Assembly (NCBI RefSeq): GCF_003419895.1
Contig: NZ_QPMM01000015.1
Coordinates: 49,864-113,863 of the forward strand
Reading direction: 5' to 3'
Length of the DNA: 64,000 nucleotides
Source: Chitinophaga silvatica
Lineage (GTDB): Bacteria > Bacteroidota > Bacteroidia > Chitinophagales > Chitinophagaceae
Under the pieces are notes generated by a model. That model ran no database searches, had not been told where the DNA came from, and saw nothing but the letters and a program-made list of their open reading frames with translations. Positions 15,184-23,462 of this stretch are shown here, one piece after another (within the stretch, counting starts at the first letter, position 1; the number at the start of each line of letters is the position of its first letter). The position numbers were made by a program, and so were the translations under genes.

Positions 15184-15597
15184 CTATTCAAAGAGGGTTA
15201 ACTCGTCTCTTGTCAGGGCATGAAAAAGATTTTGCAACTGATGAACATGAACTATAGGTCTTCCATATGGTACTAATCCATTCTGAGCATCTGCCATCGG
15301 CTGAAATGTATCATTGGAAAATCGAATATGCACACTATGTAAGCGATTGTATTTGAGGGAATAAACGCTTTCATCTTCACCGTATTCTTTTTCGCCTTTA
15401 ATAAATCCGAATCTTCTGAGCAGGAATAAATCCAATACAACGGGGTTAGTTTTCTCAAGGGGTAATTTGCTTAATGGTAAACCAGAATTATATACGTAGC
15501 CATCAAGAATTCCTTCTACTATAAACGCTGTTTCTTCCATGTTGTAGTCGAAATACGACACATAATTGCCTATCCTTATATCAGATTCCAGGATCAT
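15184..15597 (-). CDS. Small Bacteroidota protein of unknown function
   Basis: The product is 137 aa, cytoplasmic, with no signal or membrane segment. It starts ESDIRIGNYVSYFDYN and ends HVHQLQNLFHALTRDELTL. This beginning (IRIGNYV) and end (YVHQLQNLYFALTGEEL-like) recur in a family of small uncharacterised Bacteroidota proteins that I recognise by pattern but cannot assign a role. It is convergent with the SoxC-like gene, with 2 nt between stops. Upstream lies a 235-nt spacer holding a large imperfect palindrome. Confidence 0.7.
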   Translation of the reverse strand: MILESDIRIGNYVSYFDYNMEETAFIVEGILDGYVYNSGLPLSKLPLEKTNPVVLDLFLLRRFGFIKGEKEYGEDESVYSLKYNRLHSVHIRFSNDTFQPMADAQNGLVPYGRPIVHVHQLQNLFHALTRDELTLFE

Positions 15598-15725
15598 TTG
15601 TTTTTTCTTTGATCATGCAAAGATAGGGGTAGGAGAAGGCATTTTCAACATTATTGAAGGGAAGAAAATGGGAAGAATAAATGGGTTAGCAAAAGAAGGG
15701 GTATCAAGCAATTGGTTTACGTATT

Positions 15726-15828
15726 TTATTTTTGGACGATTGGAACTTTTAATCTGTTTCCTGATATTAATAAAGAGTCTTTAATAAAAATCAGGCTTTA
15801 GTTTAGATGTTCCAACGTCCAAAAATAA
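15726..15828. repeat. 103-bp imperfect palindrome
   Basis: The arm at 15726-15746 (TTATTTTTGGACG then TTGGAAC, with one extra A) is complementary to 15809-15828 (GTTCCAACGTCC then AAAAATAA). Inside, CCTGAT near 15760 pairs with ATCAGG near 15789 and AATAAAGA with TCTTTAAT at the centre, so most of the 103 bp folds on itself with an irregular middle. The right arm ends 4 bp before the stop codon of the KGG gene. It could be a cruciform-forming terminator or a decayed MITE-like element. It lacks a GC-rich stem with a T-run. Confidence 0.65.
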
Positions 15829-15832
15829 TGAG

Positions 15833-16171
15833 TTATAGTTGACCATTACTTTCAACGGGGTTAGAAGTACTAGCCATAGCATTTTTCTTTTTGCCTCGGT
15901 TAGTACCGCCTTTCCTTCCGATTGCAGCCATATGTTCACGATTTCTGCTAACAGCTATACCACCTTTTCTACCAGCAGCACGTGCTTCTTCAGATGTGAA
16001 TTTGTGGGCAACACCTTGTTGATGCGCTGCTCTACCACCTTCTCTTGAAATTGCACGCTGTTGTTCTGGATCCATAGAGGCAAATCCACGTTTACTGTGC
16101 TTTTTCGGTTCAGTACTTTTGTCGTGCATGTCGGCAACAGTAGATGCCTGATTAAATCTCATGTCTTCCAT
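15833..16171 (-). CDS. KGG-motif stress protein (YciG / con-10 type)
   Basis: The 112-aa hydrophilic product has three KGG-type repeats: GFASMDPEQQRAISREGG, then FTSEEARAAGRKGG, then REHMAAIGRKGG (residues about 30-90). Tails are rich in Lys, Ser and Asn, with no membrane segment. Proteins of this type (YciG in enterobacteria, con-10 in fungi) are induced by general stress or stationary phase; their molecular activity is unknown. It is divergent from the histone-H1-like gene at 16431, with a 259-nt spacer that carries repeated boxes, so shared stress regulation is plausible. Confidence 0.85.
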   Translation of the reverse strand: MEDMRFNQASTVADMHDKSTEPKKHSKRGFASMDPEQQRAISREGGRAAHQQGVAHKFTSEEARAAGRKGGIAVSRNREHMAAIGRKGGTNRGKKKNAMASTSNPVESNGQL

Positions 16172-16276
16172 AATACTAGTTTTAAATAGTGATAATAGTT
16201 AAACACTAGCTATACTGCAAACAAGTAACATGCCACCGCAGATTTTGCTCCTGAACAATATAATATAGATGGTGGA

Positions 16277-16326
16277 TGGTTAACCAACAGGGCAATTCAT
16301 TCCACACTCCATAGAAAATTCCACAC
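16277..16326. promoter_or_regulatory. Candidate operators between the KGG and histone-like genes
   Basis: TGGTTAACCA (16277-16286) is a perfect 10-bp palindrome. ATTCCACAC occurs twice as a direct repeat at 16299-16307 and 16318-16326, 19 bp apart, nearly two helical turns. The sites sit between two divergent genes whose products both look stress-related, so a shared regulator is possible. No regulator can be named. Confidence 0.35.
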
Positions 16327-16430
16327 ACTATGCCGCAATTTTTATTAAAGAAGTGCCGGATTTTCAATGGCTTGTAATTTGTTTTGTCATGTATTGTTAT
16401 TCTTTTTTTAACCCATCTAAATTTTTTGTC

Positions 16431-16955
16431 ATGGCAAATTATTCAAAAGCCGCACAAAGAAAAGTAGAAAAAGTAATGCGCGAAATGAATGCAGGTAAAT
16501 TGAAAAGTGGTAGAAGTGGTAAGAAAGTCACTAGCCGTAAACAAGCGGTTGCAATTGGTCTTTCCGAAGCTAGAGCGGAAGGGGATAAGGTTCCGAAAAA
16601 AACATCCACCAGAAAATCTACAGTAAAAAGCAGCACCACCAGAATGGCTACAGCAAAAAAATCCCCGGCGAAAAAAGCAAGTGCCCCAAAGAAAACTACT
16701 GTTCCTAAAGCCCTTGCTAAAAAATCTACAACTAAAAAAGCTACTGCCAAAAAAGCAACAGCTAAAAGATCCAACACTGCTATAGCAGCCAGAAAAAAAG
16801 CAGCTGCTAAAAAATCCCCTGCAAAATCAACTACCAGGAAAGTTACTGCCAAAAAATCCAGTAGTCCTAAAATGACTACCAGAAAGGCTGCAACCAGAAA
16901 ACCTGCGGCCCGGAAAAAAACTACCGCCCGTAGAAGAATGGCTGCAATGGCATGA
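16431..16955 (+). CDS. Histone-H1-like nucleoid protein with DUF6496-type N-terminus
   Basis: The start is set at 16431 (MANYSKAAQRKVEKVM), giving 174 aa; the longer frame adds a hydrophobic stretch that does not fit the family. Residues 1-55 (VMREMNAGKLKSGRSG, VTSRKQAVAIGLSEA) match a small domain seen at the head of many bacterial basic proteins. From about 56 onwards the protein is Lys/Ala/Thr/Ser repeats of the type AKKxTAKKAT and RKxxARK, like eukaryotic H1 tails and Hc1-type bacterial proteins. It should bind DNA or RNA non-specifically and condense the nucleoid. A long antisense frame on the other strand is a composition artefact of the Lys codons. Confidence 0.85.
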   Translation: MANYSKAAQRKVEKVMREMNAGKLKSGRSGKKVTSRKQAVAIGLSEARAEGDKVPKKTSTRKSTVKSSTTRMATAKKSPAKKASAPKKTTVPKALAKKSTTKKATAKKATAKRSNTAIAARKKAAAKKSPAKSTTRKVTAKKSSSPKMTTRKAATRKPAARKKTTARRRMAAMA

Positions 16956-16972
16956 CACTAAACTGGTAGAAC

Positions 16973-17038
16973 TTACGGGTTACGAATAATGGTTCCTGGT
17001 TTATACTCCCCAAAAAACTACTTGTTCGTAATCCGTAA
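16973..17038. repeat. Hairpin repeat, copy A
   Basis: The arms at 16973-16986 (TTACGGGTTACGAA) and 17025-17038 (TTCGTAATCCGTAA) are inverted with 13 of 14 matches around a 38-nt spacer. A second element with related arms (11 of 14 identical in the left arm) lies at 23743-23801. Both lie in short gaps after a plus-strand gene. This suggests a REP-like intergenic hairpin family. Confidence 0.6.
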
Positions 17039-17053
17039 TTCAATTCGCTGTTT

Positions 17054-17308
17054 ATGGAAACGCACAGCATTACAGTGATCATTGATGGGAAACCATATGG
17101 TTTGATCATTACAATAGATAAAATAGCCCTGGAAACCGCCTTCCAAGTAGTTCCTGACGTGAGAGAATATGTGCTGGAAGAATACCAACCCCACACCACC
17201 TCCTTTACTGCCGATCATAAAGATACGCTCGAAGGAGCCATCAGAATTGTGGAAGCAGAACAAATTGCTCGTATCATCTGGGAAGATATCCTCAATAAAA
17301 TGAAATAA
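17054..17308 (+). CDS. Small hypothetical protein, 84 aa
   Basis: The reading frame starts METHSITVIIDGKPYGLIITID and continues with acidic, mostly helical sequence (VVPDVREYVLEEYQPH). There is no signal peptide, membrane segment or known motif. The beginning looks like two beta strands. It lies between the hairpin repeat and the MscS gene, 98 nt after the histone-like gene, and is probably a real gene because the frame fills the gap and codon use resembles its neighbours. I do not recognise a family. Confidence 0.55.
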   Translation: METHSITVIIDGKPYGLIITIDKIALETAFQVVPDVREYVLEEYQPHTTSFTADHKDTLEGAIRIVEAEQIARIIWEDILNKMK

Positions 17309-17315
17309 AAGTAAG

Positions 17316-17323
17316 TACCTTCG
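17316..17323 (+). promoter_or_regulatory. Candidate -7 box of the MscS gene
   Basis: TACCTTCG is one base off the TAnnTTTG consensus and lies 27 nt upstream of the MscS start, right after the preceding stop. No good -33 TTG is visible because that region is coding. Confidence 0.35.
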
Positions 17324-17349
17324 CAGCAAAGCGACTGTGTTTATTTGTT

Positions 17350-18228
17350 ATGATGGTAACCGAAAAAACCTATAAAAATACCAATAGAAAAGAACGGATT
17401 TTCTTTCTGATTAAACTACTGATTTACCTATCTGTTGTGTATTTTAACCTGGAACACCCCGCCGGTTATGATAAATTTGTATGGCTATTCAAACTAACAA
17501 ATGCCCTTTCCTTTTTCCTCGGTGCTAACCTCGTTATCTCTCTGGCCTGGTTGCTCATCCTCTCCTGGTACACCAGACGACATAAAACCAAACCAATCGA
17601 AAAAGATAATTTTGTATTAGGAATAAACCGGATTTCCTCTGTTTTAAATACAATTTTTTTACTTCTTGCAATTACCTTTTTCTTCGGCGTAAACCCACTG
17701 CAATTTGTAACCAGTATTACCATCGTTGCTGCTGCTATCGCATTATTAACCAAAGACTATATCACCAGTATCATCAATGGTCTTATTATCATGTTTTCTG
17801 ATCAGCTCTCCCTGGGTGATCATATCAGAATTGGTGATAATAAAGGTAAAATCATGGATATTACCCTTACTAATCTTGTGTTACAGAATGAAGATGACGA
17901 AATAGTGATTATTCCTAACTCAGTAGTCTTTTCTACAATAGTTGTGAATCAATCCAAACAAAATATCAGAAAACTTAGTCTCGAATTCGAATTAGATCAT
18001 AAACGCCCTATCACCATTAGTGGTGTAGAAGAACGCCTCAGAAATTCAATAAGCGCATTTTCCAGAAGTTATGACCTCAATAGCTTCTCTCTCAAAACAA
18101 TTGAAATCAAAAAGGATTTCGTACAATTTAAAGTACAGCTGCTGATGCCACTGGCCGACAGGGAAACAGAACGGCTAATACGCCGTGCTTTAAACACAGA
18201 GATATTAGCCATTGCTGATGGAATTTAA
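17350..18228 (+). CDS. MscS-family small-conductance mechanosensitive channel
   Basis: The 292-aa membrane protein has hydrophobic segments near 20-38, 50-72 and 95-118, then the pore helix and MscS beta domain: SITIVAAAIALLTKDYITSIINGL, FSDQLSLGDHIRIGDNKGKIMDI and EIVIIPNSVVFSTIVVNQSK. The family opens on membrane tension to release solutes during hypo-osmotic shock. Length matches the minimal MscS (about 285 aa). ATG occurs twice at the start (17350 and 17353). It is convergent with the decarboxylase gene with 2 nt between stops. Confidence 0.9.
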   Translation: MMVTEKTYKNTNRKERIFFLIKLLIYLSVVYFNLEHPAGYDKFVWLFKLTNALSFFLGANLVISLAWLLILSWYTRRHKTKPIEKDNFVLGINRISSVLNTIFLLLAITFFFGVNPLQFVTSITIVAAAIALLTKDYITSIINGLIIMFSDQLSLGDHIRIGDNKGKIMDITLTNLVLQNEDDEIVIIPNSVVFSTIVVNQSKQNIRKLSLEFELDHKRPITISGVEERLRNSISAFSRSYDLNSFSLKTIEIKKDFVQFKVQLLMPLADRETERLIRRALNTEILAIADGI

Positions 18229-18230
18229 TA

Positions 18231-19361
18231 TTATACCATTACCATTTCCTTTGTTAGAGCAGCTATAAATTCATCTATTTGCTGCTTTTCTACGCCCGGC
18301 ATGCAAATAATATGGGAAATCCCATTTTCAACTGCCAGCTGAAAACGTTGACAAATCTTAGCTGATGGTGCCGGAAATACCACTGTTATTGCATTGGTAT
18401 TTCTCCAGGCCGCAATTCCAATCTCATTTAATCTTGCTTCTGCATAAGCGGCGGTTTCAAGGCTCTTTTCAGCTCTTGCTCTCAGTCCGTTAATTCCCAT
18501 CTTTTTTAATGCATACCAGAGAAATAACGGGCTATGCCCATTTCTGGAACCCGTAATGGTGGTGTCTAATGTTCCAATATAGGCCACAGACCTTGCTATC
18601 CTGTCTCTATGCGATTTTTTTGCTATTACAACTCCGCAGGGAATAGGGCTACCTATGAATTTATGCCCGCTAATGGCTATACTATCGATCCCGTCTTCAA
18701 AATCAAAGGCTGGTCTGGGCGTGATAAAGGCGCTGTAACTACCCGATAAGGCCCCATCTGCATGAATATAATGATGTCTTATCGCCAGTTTTTTGAGGAT
18801 ATTTTTAATCTGATAAACGTCATCCCTGGCTTCTGTCATGGTAGTACCAATATTAGCAAGCACAATAACAGGTAAATGCCTGTTAAGTCGTATTGCAGCC
18901 TCAAGATCCTCATAGTCAATTTCACCACCGGGCTGACTTTTAATTATAATACCAGGCAGATTTAACAGATGAATATTCTTCTGTACACTATAGTGGGTGG
19001 ATTCAGAATAATATACCATGCCTTTAGGGTAAATTTCTCTGGCAAGGTATAGTCCGTATAAATTACCTTCTGATCCTCCATTGGTTACATAACCCCACCA
19101 ATCGTCGGTTTGTGCCCTGAATAATTCTGCAAAGAATTTGACCACATATTTCTCCATCTCTCTGGAACCAACGGCGTAAGTAGAAGATATAAAAGGATCT
19201 CCCAGATTATTAAGTGGGTATTGAAGGAATGGTTGTAATGGGCTATAATCGAAATCTTTGGAAACTGGATAACCTAAAAAGGAATGGGTACGTTCTTCTA
19301 TATTGGCTAATAAAGCAAGCATCTCTGCACTATCTTCAGCAGATATCAGATTTTCATTCAT
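18231..19361 (-). CDS. hdc: Histidine decarboxylase, PLP-dependent
   Basis: The 376-aa product is a group II amino-acid decarboxylase of the bacterial PLP histidine decarboxylase type: YPLNNLGDPFISSTYAVGSREME, WWGYVTNGGSEGNLYGLYLARE, YYSESTHYSVQK (His123 stacks on PLP), HADGALSGS (Asp202) and SGHKFIGSPIPCGVV, where Lys234 should form the Schiff base. It converts histidine to histamine and CO2; a related amino acid cannot be excluded. It is divergent from an Lrp/AsnC regulator, a common arrangement in which the regulator senses the amino acid and controls its neighbour. It is slightly shorter than some homologues but has all catalytic motifs. Confidence 0.85.
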   Translation of the reverse strand: MNENLISAEDSAEMLALLANIEERTHSFLGYPVSKDFDYSPLQPFLQYPLNNLGDPFISSTYAVGSREMEKYVVKFFAELFRAQTDDWWGYVTNGGSEGNLYGLYLAREIYPKGMVYYSESTHYSVQKNIHLLNLPGIIIKSQPGGEIDYEDLEAAIRLNRHLPVIVLANIGTTMTEARDDVYQIKNILKKLAIRHHYIHADGALSGSYSAFITPRPAFDFEDGIDSIAISGHKFIGSPIPCGVVIAKKSHRDRIARSVAYIGTLDTTITGSRNGHSPLFLWYALKKMGINGLRARAEKSLETAAYAEARLNEIGIAAWRNTNAITVVFPAPSAKICQRFQLAVENGISHIICMPGVEKQQIDEFIAALTKEMVMV

Positions 19362-19424
19362 AATCGTTGTTTACAGGTGTATGACACTGCTAAATTACGG
19401 TTTAATAAATGAACTTAACTTGCA

Positions 19425-19458
19425 TTTGGGATTTGGTAGAAAAAATATACTATTTTTG
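19425..19458 (+). promoter_or_regulatory. Candidate promoter of the Lrp-family gene
   Basis: TTTG (19425-19428), 22 nt spacer, then TATTTTTG (19451-19458), matching TAnnTTTG. Transcription from about 19465 leaves a leader of some 60 nt. The same 166-nt spacer must hold the decarboxylase promoter on the other strand, so one bound regulator could act on both. Confidence 0.5.
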
Positions 19459-19527
19459 TTCGAATAGTAGTTTAATTGAACTTTTTTATATTGATAGATG
19501 ATTTTTATTTAGATAAATCTTACTGAT

Positions 19528-20001
19528 ATGGATACATTAGATGCGATAGATATGAAGATTTTACAGGCCTTACAGGAAGATGCCAGGCTAAATACAAAAG
19601 AAATTGCCCACCGGATCGGGCTTTCAGTTACCCCTACCTACGAAAGGTTAAAAAAAATTGAAAGAACCGGGGTAATTAAAAATTATGTCACTTTACTGGA
19701 TGGTGAAAAAATTGGCAAAACCCTGACAGTTTTCTGTAGCGTAACTTTACAATTACATTCGCAACGCCTGATCAAGCAATTCGAAACCGCTATTAAGAAA
19801 ATGGAGGAAGTGATGGAATGTTACCACCTTGCAGGCACTTATGATTATATGTTAAAAATAGTGGTAGACGATATGAGAAGTTATCAATTCTTCCTGACAA
19901 ATAAACTGGCTGCCGTTGAAAATATTGCACAGGTACATAGCTCCTTTGTGATGACACCCGTGAAACAAACAACTGCATTTCAACTTAAACTACCTTCTTA
20001 A
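19528..20001 (+). CDS. Lrp/AsnC-family transcriptional regulator
   Basis: The 157-aa product has an N-terminal winged helix-turn-helix (LDAIDMKILQALQEDARLNTK, IAHRIGLSVTPTYERLKKIE, residues 3-55) and a C-terminal RAM effector domain (about 65-150, with VMECYHLAGTYDYMLKIV). Such proteins form dimers to octamers whose DNA binding responds to amino acids. It is divergent from the histidine decarboxylase, so histidine-responsive control of that gene and of itself is the natural inference. Its last 12 nt overlap the 3' end of the histidine kinase gene on the other strand. Confidence 0.95.
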   Translation: MDTLDAIDMKILQALQEDARLNTKEIAHRIGLSVTPTYERLKKIERTGVIKNYVTLLDGEKIGKTLTVFCSVTLQLHSQRLIKQFETAIKKMEEVMECYHLAGTYDYMLKIVVDDMRSYQFFLTNKLAAVENIAQVHSSFVMTPVKQTTAFQLKLPS

Positions 20002-22008
20002 AATATGTACGCCGGTAATAGGATGATCCTGTACAATCATTGTTGAATAGGTGCGCGGTCCATGTTCCGGTTCCTCCGCCCTGGGAATGGTAAAGGAGAA
20101 GCTGCTTCCCGCACCCGGATAGCTTTCGAACCAAATTTGACCATGATTACGCTCAATGAAATCCTTGGATAGATTTAGGCCAAGTCCGCAACCTTTTTCA
20201 TTCTGTGTACCGGTAGTTGAATAATAGATATTGGAGAAAATACGATGCTGATTCTCAACTGGAATTCCCATTCCATTATCCTTGACAGTCACTTCCACTC
20301 TGTATTTCTGAACCTGGGCACTGATACTTACTTCTCCTCCTGAAGGGGTAAATTTAATAGCATTATTGATCAGGTTTCTTAATACCAGTTTTATCATATC
20401 AGGATCGGCATACACCATAATGCTTTGTTCGAGATGATGGGAGAGGACTACATCTTTCTGCTTGGCAAGTGTCTGTAATAATTCAAACTCCTTATTTAAT
20501 AAGATAGTAAGATCGAAATCATCAGGTTTTACTCCAATGCCCTTCATCTGATTACTGGCCCATTGCAACATATTATCCATCATGTAAGCAGTATTCTTTA
20601 CATCCCTCCAGAGCTCATCTGTATACTTACTGAATTGTTGCTGGTCAATTTTCTCATCTTTTAATAAGAATAACAACCCTTCCAAAATGGCTAACGGACT
20701 TCTAAGATCGTGTGAGATTACACTGAATATTTTATCTTTTACCTGGTTTAGATTTTCAAGCGTAGTGTTCTGCTCCAGGATGATTTGATTTTGGGAAGAA
20801 ACCTCCCTGGTCTTATTATTCAGTTCCTGGTAGAGGTCCTGTTGTTTTTTATACAGCCTGTATACCATTACTGTAATCAGCAATAAGGCAAGAAACAGGG
20901 CAACGGCAGACATAACCAGCACTTTTTGTTGCTGAATCGTAGCCAGATGCATATGCTGTTCTTTTTTCAGCATAATGTTTTCCCTTTGCTTTTTCTCAGC
21001 TTCATATTTTTCCTGGCTTCTCGAAATCTGTTTTCCTTTTTCTGCGTTGAAATAATCGAAGCTTCGGTTACTATATGCTTTATAATTTTCAAAAGCAGCT
21101 GCGTAATCCTTTTTGGCCGAATCTAATTCATACTTTACCTTATAATAGATCATTTCATTTTTGGCATTCTTTAACATAGCATTACTGCTATCTGCCAGCC
21201 CCAGATTCCTGGCAGCATCCTTAAGATTGCCATGCATGATCTGTACTTCAGCCAGGTTCATACTGGCTTTAGCAATACCCGGGAGATTCTGGGATTCTTT
21301 ATAATAATCCAGTGATAAGGTGTGAAAATGTAATGCTTCTGCCATTCGCTCCTGCATCATAGCAATCATACCCATATTTTCGTAGGTATAGGCAAGGCTT
21401 TTATGATCCTGTAGTTCTAATTTAATTTTCTCAGCTTTTTCCAGGAAAAGCATGGCCGAATCCAGCAATCCCAGGGCAATATAAGCTGATCCAATATTGT
21501 TAAGGGTTCTACCGATTTCACCGTGCTCGTTCCGTTTTTGACGGATATTTAAAGCAGTGCGTAAATAAGGTAAGGCTTCACGCGGACTATTCAGTTCTGT
21601 ATAAATATTCCCGATATCATTATTTAGGACACCAATCAAAAGATCGTCGAAATTGGATTCTGCAATCCTCAGGGCCGTTAGAGTAAGTTGCATTTGCTGA
21701 TCCAGGTTTCCTCTGGAGTTTTCGGTGAGTGCAAGATTTCTCAGCGCCCAGATTTTTCCTGCAGTATACTGCAGGCTATCGCTGAGGTGTAAGGCTTCTC
21801 TTCCAAAAGCACTGGCTTTCGCCGGATTTTTAGTAAAGTAGTTCCGCGACAGTTGATTCAATACGTTTATCCTGGAGGTATCCCGATCGAGCCTGACAAG
21901 TGATAATTCTAATGAATCATTAACTGATTGCTGTGCTTTCGCCGGTAAAAGCAAAAGAAAGAAGAGAGGGATAAAGAGACAAATCTTCAGAGGACTGGCA
22001 AGCAGCAT
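19990..22008 (-). CDS. Membrane sensor histidine kinase with periplasmic TPR domain
   Basis: The 672-aa product has a signal peptide (1-25, ends PAKAQ), then about six TPR units (residues 45-320, for example LLIGVLNNDIGNIYTELNSPREAL), a membrane helix near 362-382, a coiled coil, a HisKA domain with the phosphoacceptor box FSVISHDLRSPLAILEG (His near 435), and an HATPase domain with N box NLINNAIKFTP, G1 VKDNGMGIP and G2 GCGLGLNLSK. TPR sensor kinases are frequent in Bacteroidota; the signal is unknown. No response regulator is adjacent, so it is an orphan kinase. About 30 residues follow the G2 region with no match. The gene overlaps the Lrp gene tail by 12 nt. Confidence 0.92.
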   Translation of the reverse strand: MLLASPLKICLFIPLFFLLLLPAKAQQSVNDSLELSLVRLDRDTSRINVLNQLSRNYFTKNPAKASAFGREALHLSDSLQYTAGKIWALRNLALTENSRGNLDQQMQLTLTALRIAESNFDDLLIGVLNNDIGNIYTELNSPREALPYLRTALNIRQKRNEHGEIGRTLNNIGSAYIALGLLDSAMLFLEKAEKIKLELQDHKSLAYTYENMGMIAMMQERMAEALHFHTLSLDYYKESQNLPGIAKASMNLAEVQIMHGNLKDAARNLGLADSSNAMLKNAKNEMIYYKVKYELDSAKKDYAAAFENYKAYSNRSFDYFNAEKGKQISRSQEKYEAEKKQRENIMLKKEQHMHLATIQQQKVLVMSAVALFLALLLITVMVYRLYKKQQDLYQELNNKTREVSSQNQIILEQNTTLENLNQVKDKIFSVISHDLRSPLAILEGLLFLLKDEKIDQQQFSKYTDELWRDVKNTAYMMDNMLQWASNQMKGIGVKPDDFDLTILLNKEFELLQTLAKQKDVVLSHHLEQSIMVYADPDMIKLVLRNLINNAIKFTPSGGEVSISAQVQKYRVEVTVKDNGMGIPVENQHRIFSNIYYSTTGTQNEKGCGLGLNLSKDFIERNHGQIWFESYPGAGSSFSFTIPRAEEPEHGPRTYSTMIVQDHPITGVHILRR

Positions 22009-22204
22009 AGTTGATTAGATGTTGGCTGAGAAAAGAGTGAAGCTATGGGGCTGATTCACCCTAATACCCGTTAAAAATAAAGATAATAAAGGACGATTCA
22101 AAACCAAAGCGGCAAAAAAGTAGGCAAAAGCACTCATTTTATCGGTGTATGTTATTATAAATCATGAATTAGGATCGTATCTTTCGCAAAATTATTTTTT
22201 TCTT

Positions 22205-23431
22205 ATGATAGTCAAAAGAGAGGCAGCTCTGGGATTTATTTTCGTAACCCTGCTTATTGATATTATCGGTTTTGGCATAATTATACCCGTTATGCCTAAG
22301 CTGATAGAGCAATTAACAGGTAAGGGCTTAAGTGAAGCATCACAATATGCAGGCTGGTTAATGGCCGCATATGCCATTACTCAATTTATCATGTCTCCTA
22401 TAATTGGAGGATTAAGCGACCGGTATGGCCGTCGTCCGGTGTTACTTTGTTCCCTTTTAGGATTTTGCCTTGATTACATTTTCCTGGCTTTTGCTCCTAA
22501 TATCGAACTATTGTTTGTTGGCCGCGTAATTGCCGGTATTACGGGGGCAAGCATTAGTACTGCTACTGCATACATTGCAGATATCAGCACTCCTGAAAAG
22601 AGGGCTCAGAATTTTGGGCTTATCGGAGTGGCTTTTGGATTAGGGTTTATTATTGGACCGGGCCTGGGAGGCTGGTTAAGCGATTGGGGGGTACGTGCAC
22701 CATTTATTGGAGCTGCTGTGCTCACTTTCCTAAACTTTCTTTATGGCTTTTTCATGTTGCCGGAGTCACTTTTACCAGAAAACCGCAGAGCTTTCAATTG
22801 GAAACGAGCCAATCCAATTGGTTCCCTGATGCATTTACGCCGCTACCCGGTAATCTCAGGATTGGTTATTGCCCTGGTAATGATCTATATCGCTGGCCAT
22901 GCCGTTCAGTCGACCTGGAACTTCTACACTATGGAGAAATTTGGGTGGACAGAAAAACAGGTAGGGAACTCCTTAATGTTTGTTGGGGTGATGGTAGCAG
23001 CAGTACAGGGAGGTTTAATCCGGGTTATTATCCCTAAAATAGGGCAGAACAAGTCGGTGGTTTATGGACTAATATTATATACTATCGGCTATGTTATGTT
23101 TGCGTTTGCAAGTCAGGGTTGGATGATGTATGTATTTTTAATACCTTATTGTGTGGGTGGAATCTGCGGCCCGGCACTTCAGGGTATCATGAGTTCTCAG
23201 GTTCCGCCTACCGAACAGGGGGAATTACAGGGTGCTTTAACCAGCTTAATGAGCCTTACCATGATTATAGGACCTTTGTTTATGACCAATATTTTTGCAT
23301 TGTTTACAAGAACAGGGGCTACTGTTAAATTTGCAGGTGCACCATTTATTGCCGGAAGTGTATTATTACTGATTGGAGTATTCATTGCAATTGTATCTTT
23401 GTCGGGGCGCCGGTTAGCCACAGCAAAATAG
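22205..23431 (+). CDS. MFS transporter, TCR/Tet-like drug exporter
   Basis: The start is set at 22205 (MIVKREAALGFIFVTLLID), giving 408 aa; a longer frame from 22145 adds 20 polar residues over a promoter-like TATCTTTC box at about 22176. The protein has twelve membrane helices with motif A GGLSDRYGRRPV after helix 2, motif B-like RVIAGITGAS and GFIIGPGLGGWLSD. This resembles the class of tetracycline-type proton antiporters and the TCR/Tet family found in many environmental Bacteroidota, where actual substrates are mostly unknown. It should export a small compound using the proton gradient. Confidence 0.85.
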   Translation: MIVKREAALGFIFVTLLIDIIGFGIIIPVMPKLIEQLTGKGLSEASQYAGWLMAAYAITQFIMSPIIGGLSDRYGRRPVLLCSLLGFCLDYIFLAFAPNIELLFVGRVIAGITGASISTATAYIADISTPEKRAQNFGLIGVAFGLGFIIGPGLGGWLSDWGVRAPFIGAAVLTFLNFLYGFFMLPESLLPENRRAFNWKRANPIGSLMHLRRYPVISGLVIALVMIYIAGHAVQSTWNFYTMEKFGWTEKQVGNSLMFVGVMVAAVQGGLIRVIIPKIGQNKSVVYGLILYTIGYVMFAFASQGWMMYVFLIPYCVGGICGPALQGIMSSQVPPTEQGELQGALTSLMSLTMIIGPLFMTNIFALFTRTGATVKFAGAPFIAGSVLLLIGVFIAIVSLSGRRLATAK

Positions 23432-23462
23432 ACTGTTGATTTAATATCTTCAATATATACCG

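Noticed and set aside
15566..15784. 72-aa plus-strand frame upstream of the palindrome
   Set aside because: It overlaps the start of the minus-strand gene at 15597 and then the palindrome; composition is not gene-like.
16439..16852. 137-aa hydrophobic frame antisense to the histone-like gene
   Set aside because: It is the reverse complement of Lys/Ala codon repeats, which automatically reads as Phe/Leu/Ala; no independent evidence for a gene.
22205..23431. Tetracycline resistance gene
   Set aside because: The MFS protein resembles the TCR/Tet group, but the group includes many transporters of unknown substrate, and no resistance-gene context or mobile element is nearby.
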